From a virus: 21,324 nucleotides of DNA. Both the position numbers and the translations under genes were made by a program. Below the pieces are notes generated by a model. The model did not search any database. It was not told the origin of the DNA and saw only the letters and a list, made by a program, of their open reading frames with translations. This document shows, one piece after another, positions 15,965-21,324 of this stretch. How positions within the stretch are numbered: the stretch's first letter is position 1; every line of letters begins with the position of its first letter. The stretch covers positions 1-21,324 of the IMG/VR virus record IMGVR_UViG_3300035698_025380. One strand, given 5' to 3'.

Positions 15965-16336
15965 TTAATCTTTAATTATATTTGCTAATTTCTTGAATCT
16001 CTCTTGCAGAGAAAAACTAGATTCTTCGATTTCTTCTTCTTCTTCATCCTCAAAATCACCTTCTGGCTCTTCTGCTGGTAAAGTTTCATCTTCGAAATCA
16101 TCTACTTCGCCCCCTTCAGAATCGAAATATGCTGCTAGTTGATCATAAATCCCACGCAATACCTCTTCAGAACCTAAGTCCTCGATTTCGTTTCCATCAA
16201 CGTCTATATCACCGGCGTCTACATCTACATCGATTTCAGGAGCCCCTAAATCAGTTGATACGTCGAATTCATCTTCGTTTTCGTTATAAGAGGTAAGTTC
16301 CTCTTTTATCATTTTTTGTAATTCTTTTAAAGTCAT
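15965..16336 (-). CDS. Acidic protein, possible prohead-core/scaffold-like (123 aa)
   Basis: A strongly acidic 123-residue protein. It has an N-terminal helix MTLKELQKMIKEELTSYNEN, a low-complexity Asp/Glu-rich middle (for example EIDVDVDAGDIDVDGNEIED) with a helical insert LRGIYDQLAAYFD, a poly-Glu run, and a basic C-terminal helix FSLQERFKKLANIIKD. This layout resembles small acidic virion, core or scaffold proteins in T4-like phages, but I cannot assign a T4 equivalent. The 'LxxxIxEEL' start resembles that of the 133-residue tail-module protein. It is the last gene of its operon, followed by a hairpin terminator. The leader is A-rich (TAAAATAAAACAAAATG). Confidence 0.65.
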   Translation of the reverse strand: MTLKELQKMIKEELTSYNENEDEFDVSTDLGAPEIDVDVDAGDIDVDGNEIEDLGSEEVLRGIYDQLAAYFDSEGGEVDDFEDETLPAEEPEGDFEDEEEEEIEESSFSLQERFKKLANIIKD

Positions 16337-16364
16337 TTTGTTTTATTTTAAAGTTATTATTGAA

Positions 16365-16586
16365 TTATTTTAATTTTTTTCTTTTAAAGGCATCCATAAC
16401 ATCTTTAGATTCTGATGCTGCTTTTTTAAGAGCAAGCTTAACGTCTGCTAATTCTCTTTTTATTGCCTTAATACGATTTTTTGCTTCCTCTAAAGCAGCT
16501 TCTGCCTTTTCATCTGCTTCTGTTTTAGCCCAAAGGGATTTCCACATATTAATAATATAGTTTTTTATTTTTTTTAGTAATTTCAT
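16365..16586 (-). CDS. Small basic coiled-coil protein (73 aa)
   Basis: A 73-residue Lys/Ala/Glu-rich protein, MKLLKKIKNYIINMWKSLWA, followed by a continuous helix with heptad-like spacing (AEAALEEAKNRIKAIKREL) and a basic tail (FKRKKLK). The N-terminal 20 residues are amphipathic with two Trp residues and could bind the membrane surface, but they are too charged for a clear span. No family is recognised. It lies 4 nt after the 327-residue gene and 28 nt before the acidic gene, in the same operon. Confidence 0.6.
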   Translation of the reverse strand: MKLLKKIKNYIINMWKSLWAKTEADEKAEAALEEAKNRIKAIKRELADVKLALKKAASESKDVMDAFKRKKLK

Positions 16587-16590
16587 TATT

Positions 16591-17574
16591 TTAACTATTT
16601 GTGTGAATACCTTTCATGAATCCTTCTTGGTAAGATGTTTTTGCTATTTCATAATATACCTTAATATTGCCTGAACCTTCAGTTAATGAAACTCCTGCTT
16701 CCTTAATAATATTAAGAATTTCAAGATGGGTTGATTTTTCCATCATTGATTTGGCTACTTCTCTTCTCCCTAATTTTTCAGATAAATTAATATCATCCTT
16801 TTCTTTTAGAATTTCTTTAAGACGTTCATTAATTTCCTTAATTTTATCTGTAAATTCTTTAGTTTCTTCTGTATATTCAGAGGATGTTAATTTTCCATCT
16901 TTATATTTTGCCAATGGTTTTTCAAAAGCCACTTGACATTTAATTTTTTCTTTAGCTAATGATGCCTCTTCTTTATCTAAAGATTTAAGTTGTTTTGCTT
17001 TCCCTTTTGCCCCCTTAACATCTTGGGTATCTTTAGATGCTTCTTTTACTTTTTTACCTTCAGAGTCATCACCTTTAAATTGATTCATATTTTTTAAAGT
17101 ATCTGGGTTTTTCTCTAAATCAACTGTGGGCATACCATCAAAATCTAACTTTATATCCTTATCAATTAAATCGTCGTTCTCTAAAATCATTTTTTTAACT
17201 CTAGACTTAATGGTTTCTTTTAATTCTTCCATCTTGTCACCTTTAAATTTATAATCAACCTCCTGCATTCTAAAATCTTCTTGTTTAGCAAGCCATTGTT
17301 TAAATGTAGGAGATTTATTAACTCCCTTAAAAGTAGTCTCATAAGTAATTAATGAAGTATAATATCCTCCATTTTCCTCTAAATTCTTAAGAACAGATTC
17401 AGTTGCTTTTTCTCTTTCTTCAACTGAAGATTCAGCTAACCTTGAACAACCAATATTGGTTAATTCATAATCCATCCCTTTCCTAAATTCATAGGGATTT
17501 AATCTATCTAAACGGTTCCCCTCTGCTTCTTTTGAAGGGTTAGGTGAGTATCCGTAAAATGCATTATTTGCCAT
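16591..17574 (-). CDS. Lys/Glu-rich phage protein, probably virion or assembly (327 aa)
   Basis: The protein starts MANNAFYGYSPNPSKEAEGN and continues NPYEFRKGMDYELTNIGCSR (residues 26-45). This N-terminal block is one I associate with conserved hypothetical proteins of marine T4-like phages. Residues about 170-265 are Lys/Glu-rich and predicted coiled coil (EEASLAKEKIKCQVAFEKPL and FTDKIKEINERLKEILKEKD). The C-terminus is a folded helical domain (MEKSTHLEILNIIKEAG). There is no catalytic motif or membrane span. A candidate late promoter lies 20 nt before the ATG, so it is probably expressed with late genes. That supports a structural, scaffold or core role but does not prove it. Confidence 0.7.
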   Translation of the reverse strand: MANNAFYGYSPNPSKEAEGNRLDRLNPYEFRKGMDYELTNIGCSRLAESSVEEREKATESVLKNLEENGGYYTSLITYETTFKGVNKSPTFKQWLAKQEDFRMQEVDYKFKGDKMEELKETIKSRVKKMILENDDLIDKDIKLDFDGMPTVDLEKNPDTLKNMNQFKGDDSEGKKVKEASKDTQDVKGAKGKAKQLKSLDKEEASLAKEKIKCQVAFEKPLAKYKDGKLTSSEYTEETKEFTDKIKEINERLKEILKEKDDINLSEKLGRREVAKSMMEKSTHLEILNIIKEAGVSLTEGSGNIKVYYEIAKTSYQEGFMKGIHTNS

Positions 17575-17594
17575 GTTATACTATGTTATTCTGT

Positions 17595-17603
17595 GATAAA
17601 TAT
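17595..17603 (-). promoter_or_regulatory. Candidate late promoter, ATATTTATC
   Basis: The minus strand reads ATATTTATC, preceded by a T-run, in the 67-nt gap upstream of the 327-residue gene. It ends 20 nt before the ATG at 17574 and differs from the other copies only in the last base. Confidence 0.5.
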
Positions 17604-17641
17604 AAAAAAATAATGGAAGCTATAAAGTGCATTAATGTGTA

Positions 17642-17833
17642 TTAATTAAGTCTCATATCGAAGGCGTCTGCTATTGTTTGTCGAAAATCATATAATTCTT
17701 CGTCTGTTAACTGCTTAAAAGCATTTGCTCTCAAATCATTAATTAATTTATCCGCTAATATATTGCCTTTACTTGTGCTATCTCCTTCATTAATAAATCT
17801 ATTAAATGCCTTATAATATTCTGTGTCTTTCAT
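17642..17833 (-). CDS. Small helical protein (63 aa)
   Basis: A 63-residue acidic helical protein, MKDTEYYKAFNRFINEGDST, with LADKLINDLRANAFKQLTDE and a C-terminal FRQTIADAFDMRL helix. No family is recognised. It follows the coiled-coil/membrane protein by 10 nt and has an A-rich leader (ATTAAACCAAATG), so it is probably on the same transcript. No function can be read from the sequence. Confidence 0.6.
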   Translation of the reverse strand: MKDTEYYKAFNRFINEGDSTSKGNILADKLINDLRANAFKQLTDEELYDFRQTIADAFDMRLN

Positions 17834-17843
17834 TTGGTTTAAT

Positions 17844-18200
17844 TTAATAAAACATTAATTTAAGTATTACCCCAACAACGGAGGCAAATATAACAGCTAG
17901 TCCCCCTTCTACCATTCTTTTCCACCTTAATACTCCCATAAATTGATCCAATAATTTTATTCTTTCAGGAGCACAAATTTCTCTAAACTCTTTACTCTTA
18001 TTGGTTTCGACTATTAAACCATTATCGGGATCAAATAATCTTTTTTGAATATTACTAACATCAACTTTCATTTCTTTTTGGACATCTTTAATTTCATTAA
18101 TAGAACTCTCTATTCTAATTATATTACCATTAGGTAAACCCTTTTCTAGACTTTCTATCTTAAGACATAAAGATTCTAATACTTGTTTTTGTGTAGTCAT
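17844..18200 (-). CDS. Coiled-coil protein with C-terminal membrane helix, possible holin (118 aa)
   Basis: A 118-residue protein. Residues 1-55 are coiled coil (QVLESLCLKIESLEKGL, INEIKDVQKEMKVDVSNIQK). A linker follows, then RWKRMVEGG and a single C-terminal membrane helix at about 97-117 (VEGGLAVIFASVVGVILKLM). This layout (cytoplasmic coiled coil, basic flank, one C-terminal span) is that of the XhlA-type haemolysin/holin helpers, which are usually somewhat shorter. Holin is therefore a plausible but unproven role. A partial lysozyme-like gene lies about 3 kb upstream. A candidate late promoter ends 17 nt before its ATG, and the tmRNA terminator lies just upstream. It could instead be a tail or membrane-anchoring protein. 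Confidence 0.6.
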   Translation of the reverse strand: MTTQKQVLESLCLKIESLEKGLPNGNIIRIESSINEIKDVQKEMKVDVSNIQKRLFDPDNGLIVETNKSKEFREICAPERIKLLDQFMGVLRWKRMVEGGLAVIFASVVGVILKLMFY

Positions 18201-18217
18201 TAAATTTTATATATAAC

Positions 18218-18226
18218 CATAAATAT
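18218..18226 (-). promoter_or_regulatory. Candidate late promoter, ATATTTATG
   Basis: The minus strand reads ATATTTATG directly after the U-tract of the tmRNA terminator and 17 nt before the ATG at 18200. It would restart transcription for the coiled-coil/membrane protein gene. Confidence 0.5.
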
Positions 18227-18259
18227 AAAAAAAGAAGGCAACCCGGGGGTTACCTTCTT
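18227..18259 (-). terminator. Strong intrinsic terminator of the tmRNA gene
   Basis: A 12-bp stem is formed by 18248-18259 and 18232-18243 on the minus strand (AAGAAGGTAACC ... GGTTGCCTTCTT, one G-U pair) with a 4-nt loop. It runs directly into seven or more T residues (18233-18227). It is the clearest rho-independent terminator in the window, at the 3' end of the permuted tmRNA gene. Confidence 0.9.
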
Positions 18260-18263
18260 CTAA

Positions 18264-18497
18264 TTTTGAACTTTAACGATACGATTGTTTCCAACCTTGC
18301 CCTATTAATACCGTTGGGTCAGGGTGCCTCTCAGGCAGCCATCGCCATATTCACTGTTTCGTCATTTAGACGTTGTTGATCTTCTTTACATCCTTATCCT
18401 CCGGTCAATTCCAAGTCACCCCCATATTTTTATAACATAGTGGAGGTGGAGGGGGTCGAACCCTCGTGTCGTTAGGTAGTAATGCACGTACTTGCGA
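18264..18497 (-). ncRNA. ssrA: Circularly permuted (two-piece) tmRNA gene
   Basis: On the minus strand the 3' tRNA half comes first. A T-arm GAGGG-TTCGACC-CCCTC (18465-18449) is followed by the acceptor strand CACCTCC (18448-18442) and discriminator A (18441). After a 17-nt spacer comes the 5' half, GGGGGTG (18423-18417), which pairs with CACCTCC over all seven positions. The only wobble is G3-U70, the alanine identity pair of tmRNA. Next come a degenerate D-arm, GACTTGGAATTGACCGG (compare 'TGGATTCGAC' of standard tmRNA), and a tag frame NDETVNMAMAA-stop (18366-18331) whose stop sits in a TGCCT/AGGCA hairpin (18325-18337). GNRA-hairpin and pseudoknot-like sequence follow, then the terminator. 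CCA is not encoded (CTA instead). A possible P2 helix joins AGGATGTAA (18386-18394) with TTACTACCT (18474-18482). Outer ends are approximate. It rescues stalled ribosomes and tags the nascent peptide. Confidence 0.87.
18331..18366 (-). other. tmRNA tag-peptide reading frame
   Basis: The frame AAT GAC GAA ACA GTG AAT ATG GCG ATG GCT GCC TGA encodes NDETVNMAMAA. With the alanine carried by tmRNA the tag would be ANDETVNMAMAA, close in form to E. coli AANDENYALAA and ending in the Ala-Ala expected for ClpXP recognition. The resume codon is uncertain: CTA or AAT fit the frame, and there is no GCN codon at the expected place. Confidence 0.7.
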
Positions 18498-18502
18498 TCA
18501 CC

Positions 18503-18511
18503 TATAAATAT
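18503..18511 (-). promoter_or_regulatory. Candidate late promoter of the tmRNA gene, ATATTTATA
   Basis: The minus strand reads ATATTTATA immediately upstream of the acceptor half. A start about 6 nt downstream (near 18497) would put the RNA 5' end shortly before the P2-forming sequence, leaving almost no leader to process. Confidence 0.55.
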
Positions 18512-18526
18512 ACGTAAATTATTAGT

Positions 18527-18652
18527 TCAATCCAAATAATCCCATATATTTTCTTTAATCTTATTAAGTTCAATCAATAGTTCCTCTATACTTAATTCTC
18601 CCACCTCTACTGATTCAATTACTTTTTCTAATTCTGCTAATATAAATTCCAT
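18527..18652 (-). CDS. Possible 41-residue acidic helical protein
   Basis: A short ORF in the gap between the RGRPK protein gene and the tmRNA gene encodes MEFILAELEKVIESVEVGEL followed by SIEELLIELNKIKENIWDYL and a final Asp. The amphipathic heptad-like pattern (I/L/V spacing, Glu/Lys flanks) looks like a genuine two-helix microprotein rather than random AT-rich translation. The leader is A/T-rich without Shine-Dalgarno (AATTATAAAATATGG), like neighbouring genes. A weaker copy of the late motif lies 27 nt upstream. The protein ends 16 nt before the tmRNA promoter. No function is known. Confidence 0.5.
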   Translation of the reverse strand: MEFILAELEKVIESVEVGELSIEELLIELNKIKENIWDYLD

Positions 18653-18679
18653 ATTTTATAATTTTAATATACCATTACG

Positions 18680-18688
18680 TATAAATAA
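18680..18688 (-). promoter_or_regulatory. Weaker late-promoter-like motif, TTATTTATA
   Basis: The minus strand reads TTATTTATA, 27 nt before the 41-residue ORF. It shares the TATTTATA core but has a longer spacing than the other copies, so it is less certain. Confidence 0.35.
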
Positions 18689-18705
18689 ACTGTATAAAAC
18701 ATATA

Positions 18706-19026
18706 TTATTTTTTCTTTTTGGGAATATCTTTGGGGTATGTTTTATAATATTCTTTCCAATATTTTTCCTCAAGCTTCTCCATATTTTGTTTATCATCCT
18801 TAGTAATCCTCTTTTTTCGCCCATTTTCTTGATATTTGGGTTCTTTTAATTTCTCCAGCTTAATATATAAGGTTTCCAATTTATTATAAGTAATACCTAC
18901 ATTCTCACATTTCCAAAAACCATTAGGGTTCTTATTAACATCGAAATGGTATTCCCAATCCCCATAACATCTAATATACTTTGTGGGGGCCACATCATCT
19001 CTTTCTTTAGGTCTTCCTCTGCTCAT
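18706..19026 (-). CDS. Small basic protein with RGRPK motif (106 aa)
   Basis: A 106-residue protein starting MSRGRPKERDD. RGRP is the core of an AT-hook, so minor-groove DNA binding is conceivable in this AT-rich genome, but one short motif is weak evidence. The middle (YIRCYGDWEYHFDVNKNPNG) looks like a small folded domain with Trp, Tyr and two Cys residues. The C-terminal half is Lys/Glu helical and ends in a basic tail (YPKDIPKKKK). No family is recognised. Its ATG overlaps the TGA of the 599-residue gene by four bases (ATGA), so the two are translationally coupled and may work together. Confidence 0.6.
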   Translation of the reverse strand: MSRGRPKERDDVAPTKYIRCYGDWEYHFDVNKNPNGFWKCENVGITYNKLETLYIKLEKLKEPKYQENGRKKRITKDDKQNMEKLEEKYWKEYYKTYPKDIPKKKK

Positions 19027-20822
19027 GATATCATATTTTTTACTAGAAATAATTTATTTAATGTTTTAGTTACTTCATTTATATTTTTAGGATCAATAAA
19101 AGATGATGACTTACCATACATTGTTTTAAAATTATTAACCAATATATCTCCTTCCGATAAATCTAAATCATCAGAAGTTATAAAATAACTTAATATACCA
19201 ACACCTTTATTTTTAATACTTCGTACTACCTTAGATGTATGATTTATAGCTCTTTTACCTTTATAAGAAATATTATTCTCAGTAAATATAGGATAACCAT
19301 CGCTCATATTAACTAAATAACTATCCAAATAATAAGATGAGGGAGGAATATAATCTTTTAAAACATCTAAACATATCCCCTCAGGAGTTAAGCCAATGGC
19401 TCTAAAATAACCTAGTCTTTTTAAATCTTTTATTGAATCTTTTTTACTATCAAAAGCTAAAAGTAATATGGGTACTTCTTTATTAAAAATATTTCCAGTG
19501 GTTCTAATAGAAATTGTTAAATGAATATTATCCATATTCAAAGAAATATACCCCAAAGATACAGTATTAATTAAAGTACTATCCCATTTAATTCCATCCA
19601 TACTCCCACTACCATCTATGGAAACATGTAATCTAATAGGTTTAAATGAGGTTATATTGGTTTTTTTAAATATATCATCAACAAACTCAGCAGCATATAT
19701 TCTACGAGGATCTATTTTCCCTTTTTTTAACCTATGTGAATCTAAAGATGTTTGTTCATTTCTTACTTTTAATTTTCTAAGTAATTTCTTTCCCATACTA
19801 ATACCTTTATTAATATCATCTTTTTTCCAATTTATACTATGAAAAATACCATATATATTATCTTTAACCACCTTATTTGAAATACCATTTATAACATGAA
19901 CTTCATAATTACTATCATATTTCCCATCTTCCTCTACTTTTACATTTTTAGTAAACACATTAGATTCTATTATACTTTTAATTTGTTTTTTAAGGCCCTG
20001 AGATATGGGGGATTTTAAAGAAGTACCATTTAAAAAATTTTCTTGTCTTCTAAATTCAACTTTAAGGTTGAATTTTGAAGGACCCATATAATCAATATCC
20101 TCTAAGTTCTTTTTATGGGGTTTAGCCTTCTGGTTACTAATATGAAGAGCTATTACTTTATATAAATCACATGCAACATCCAGAGAATCTTTGGTGGACT
20201 TTAATCTATCTATATTTTTTAAATCGATTAAATCGTATACTTCTTTTAATTTATCTAGGGCGTCTAAATCTGTGTTTGTATTAAATATATTAATAATCCT
20301 AAATAAATAACTTTCCCATTCTTCTTCTCTATAATTATTTCCTTTAAGCCCCTCATTTATTATATCATTATAAAAATATCTCTCATACATTGAATTATAA
20401 TACCTTTGATATCCTGGTGCCTCTTTATAAACAAGAGAATCAATCCTACGATCCTCAACAAAATTTAAAAACATAGATATTATAACTTTACCACCTAATA
20501 AATTCCCCTTTAAAGCTAAGTGATTTGTTATTCTTTTTAACACATTAAAATCCGTGTATTTACAATGCGACGCCTCATGAAGCGCCAGACCCACTATACT
20601 ATCAATGTTCTGCTCGTTAATCATTGATGATATGGTGATATTTTTACCATTTGTCATGGAATCTCCATCATTATTGGAATAAAACTCAACAGGGATTTCT
20701 TTTCCTGTCATTATTTTTACAAAATTAGTAATAGCACGCTGTGTATTTACTAATTCCATAAAACCAAATTTTTCTTTATGGTCTCTTGTTTTACTTAACC
20801 AGTATGCTGAATGGTATGACAT
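19023..20822 (-). CDS. HExxH metallopeptidase-VWA fusion protein, CobT-like (599 aa)
   Basis: The N-terminal part contains a zinc-peptidase motif, LALHEASHCKYTDFN, with HEASH at residues 82-86. It is followed by LNFVEDRRID (119-128), the N..ED.RI glutamate motif found with VWA-linked peptidases. A Lys-rich helical linker follows. The C-terminal von Willebrand A domain (about 395-560) has a full MIDAS set: DGSGSM (403-408), the threonine in GLTPEGICL (T479) and the aspartate in NMSDGYP (D508). This layout is like the CobT/VWA proteins that act with MoxR- or CobS-type AAA ATPases, and similar peptidase-VWA genes occur in large marine phages. No AAA partner is in the window. It overlaps the upstream gene by 1 nt (TAATG) and the downstream gene by 4 nt. 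The substrate is unknown. Confidence 0.8.
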   Translation of the reverse strand: MSYHSAYWLSKTRDHKEKFGFMELVNTQRAITNFVKIMTGKEIPVEFYSNNDGDSMTNGKNITISSMINEQNIDSIVGLALHEASHCKYTDFNVLKRITNHLALKGNLLGGKVIISMFLNFVEDRRIDSLVYKEAPGYQRYYNSMYERYFYNDIINEGLKGNNYREEEWESYLFRIINIFNTNTDLDALDKLKEVYDLIDLKNIDRLKSTKDSLDVACDLYKVIALHISNQKAKPHKKNLEDIDYMGPSKFNLKVEFRRQENFLNGTSLKSPISQGLKKQIKSIIESNVFTKNVKVEEDGKYDSNYEVHVINGISNKVVKDNIYGIFHSINWKKDDINKGISMGKKLLRKLKVRNEQTSLDSHRLKKGKIDPRRIYAAEFVDDIFKKTNITSFKPIRLHVSIDGSGSMDGIKWDSTLINTVSLGYISLNMDNIHLTISIRTTGNIFNKEVPILLLAFDSKKDSIKDLKRLGYFRAIGLTPEGICLDVLKDYIPPSSYYLDSYLVNMSDGYPIFTENNISYKGKRAINHTSKVVRSIKNKGVGILSYFITSDDLDLSEGDILVNNFKTMYGKSSSFIDPKNINEVTKTLNKLFLVKNMIS

Positions 20823-21115
20823 TATTCGTCTTTTTTATTTATTAAAGATATAAAATGTTTTTTACTCCCCCACAATTTATGGGCATATTGTTTAAAGTCT
20901 TTTTTATTAGTTCGAATTGTTATATGAATAATACAAATACCTATAGATATAATACATAGTCTTTGGTTTTTGGTCTTTAAATTAATAATACCCCAACGAC
21001 TTCGTGAACGTTTAAACCCTATGACAAAGGTCCTATATTTATGGTTAATAACAAAACCAACCCCATATAGTTCTCTTCCTTTTGAATATTTTTTAAACGA
21101 GCTAAAATACATCAT
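20822..21115 (-). CDS. Small basic protein of unknown function (97 aa)
   Basis: A 97-residue basic protein starting MMYFSSFKKYSKGRELYGVG. The N-terminal half is beta-prone with an Arg/Lys cluster (TFVIGFKRSRSRWGIINLK). Residues about 53-67 (LCIISIGICIIHITI) are very hydrophobic but short, either a buried strand pair or one membrane segment. The C-terminus is basic with WGSKKHFISLINKK. No family is recognised. Its TAA overlaps the ATG of the metallopeptidase-VWA gene (TAATG), suggesting a shared transcript and coupled translation. Confidence 0.55.
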   Translation of the reverse strand: MMYFSSFKKYSKGRELYGVGFVINHKYRTFVIGFKRSRSRWGIINLKTKNQRLCIISIGICIIHITIRTNKKDFKQYAHKLWGSKKHFISLINKKDE

Positions 21116-21117
21116 TA

Positions 21118-21324
21118 TTATATATTTTCGGCATATTGATTATTTATTTGACATTTAACCTTATCCCAATATTTTTGGGTAACTTCTTTTGTTAACCCCT
21201 TAGGACCTCCATTCCAACACCTAGCTTTAGCTTCATCATTTATTAATTTATAGTGACCACAATAAATATTAAAAATTTCTATCGATTTAGATCTATCCCA
21301 ACGATCTTTCATTTTATATGTAGA
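21118..21324 (-). CDS. C-terminal end of a lysozyme-like protein, 5' part beyond the right edge
   Basis: The frame has an ATG at 21312, but it stays open upstream to the window edge (four more codons), and the sequence reads like the end of a longer protein. DRWDRSKSIEIFNIYCGHY followed by KARCWNGGPKGLTKEVTQKYWDKV matches the 'D...s..i...yl.hy ... aRiwNGGP.G......YW.KV' ending of a lysozyme/transglycosylase-like family found in phages and plasmids. The catalytic part would lie outside the window, so activity cannot be judged. It ends 2 nt before the start of the 97-residue gene. It could be an endolysin or a virion-associated muramidase. A stand-alone 64-residue protein is the less likely alternative. 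Confidence 0.55.
   Translation of the reverse strand, partial: STYKMKDRWDRSKSIEIFNIYCGHYKLINDEAKARCWNGGPKGLTKEVTQKYWDKVKCQINNQYAENI

Noticed and set aside
18424-18500. Ordinary tRNA gene at the T-arm/acceptor sequence
   Set aside because: There is a perfect T-arm and 3' acceptor strand, but no D-arm, anticodon arm or 5' acceptor strand upstream. The matching 5' strand is downstream, which is the permuted tmRNA arrangement.

Overview
The window is a stretch of a tailed-phage genome: a T4-like, contractile-tail (myovirus) phage, very AT-rich, with every supportable gene on the minus strand, so it is transcribed from right to left. The best anchors are a gp25/W-type baseplate wedge protein, a gp6/J-type wedge protein, a gp55-like late sigma factor and a gp5-like hub. 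Start codons lack Shine-Dalgarno sequences almost throughout and are preceded by A/T-rich leaders. That pattern is typical of Bacteroidota and their phages, so a marine or aquatic Bacteroidota host is my leading inference. The permuted tmRNA described below is better known from Alphaproteobacteria and Cyanobacteria, so the host call stays open.

Layout in transcription order. (1) 21.3-18.7 kb: the C-terminal end of a lysozyme-like protein that runs off the right edge, a small basic protein, a 599-residue HExxH metallopeptidase/VWA protein, and a short RGRPK protein. (2) 18.7-18.2 kb: a 41-codon ORF, then a circularly permuted (two-piece) tmRNA gene. Its acceptor half is encoded before its coding half and the gene ends in a strong intrinsic terminator. 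(3) 18.2-15.9 kb: a coiled-coil protein with a C-terminal membrane segment (possible holin), a small helical protein, a Lys/Glu-rich 327-residue protein, a small coiled coil and an acidic protein, closed by a hairpin. (4) 15.8-13.5 kb: a GC-rich heptamer-repeat leader, then a short helical protein, an HD-domain phosphohydrolase, a small membrane protein and the gp55-like sigma factor. (5) 13.5 kb to the left edge: the baseplate/tail module. It holds a helical protein, a hub with a gp5-like N-terminus and an M15 peptidase, a spike-like beta protein, a hydrophobic multi-pass protein, a small protein, gp25-like, gp6-like, a DNRLRE-like beta protein, an unknown protein, a 1117-residue P2-I-like/LamG-like protein, a 457-residue virion protein, and a conserved protein cut by the left edge.

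A short minus-strand motif, ATATTTAT(A/C/G), sits 11-20 nt before the start codons of five genes that follow intergenic gaps, and just before the tmRNA. It does not precede the sigma-factor operon. I infer that it is this phage's late promoter, read by the gp55-like sigma factor. Its core, TATTTATA, is the exact reverse complement of the T4 late promoter core.

The two items most worth following up are the phage-borne permuted tmRNA and the putative late promoter/sigma pair. Next come the peptidase-armed baseplate hub and the HExxH-VWA fusion.
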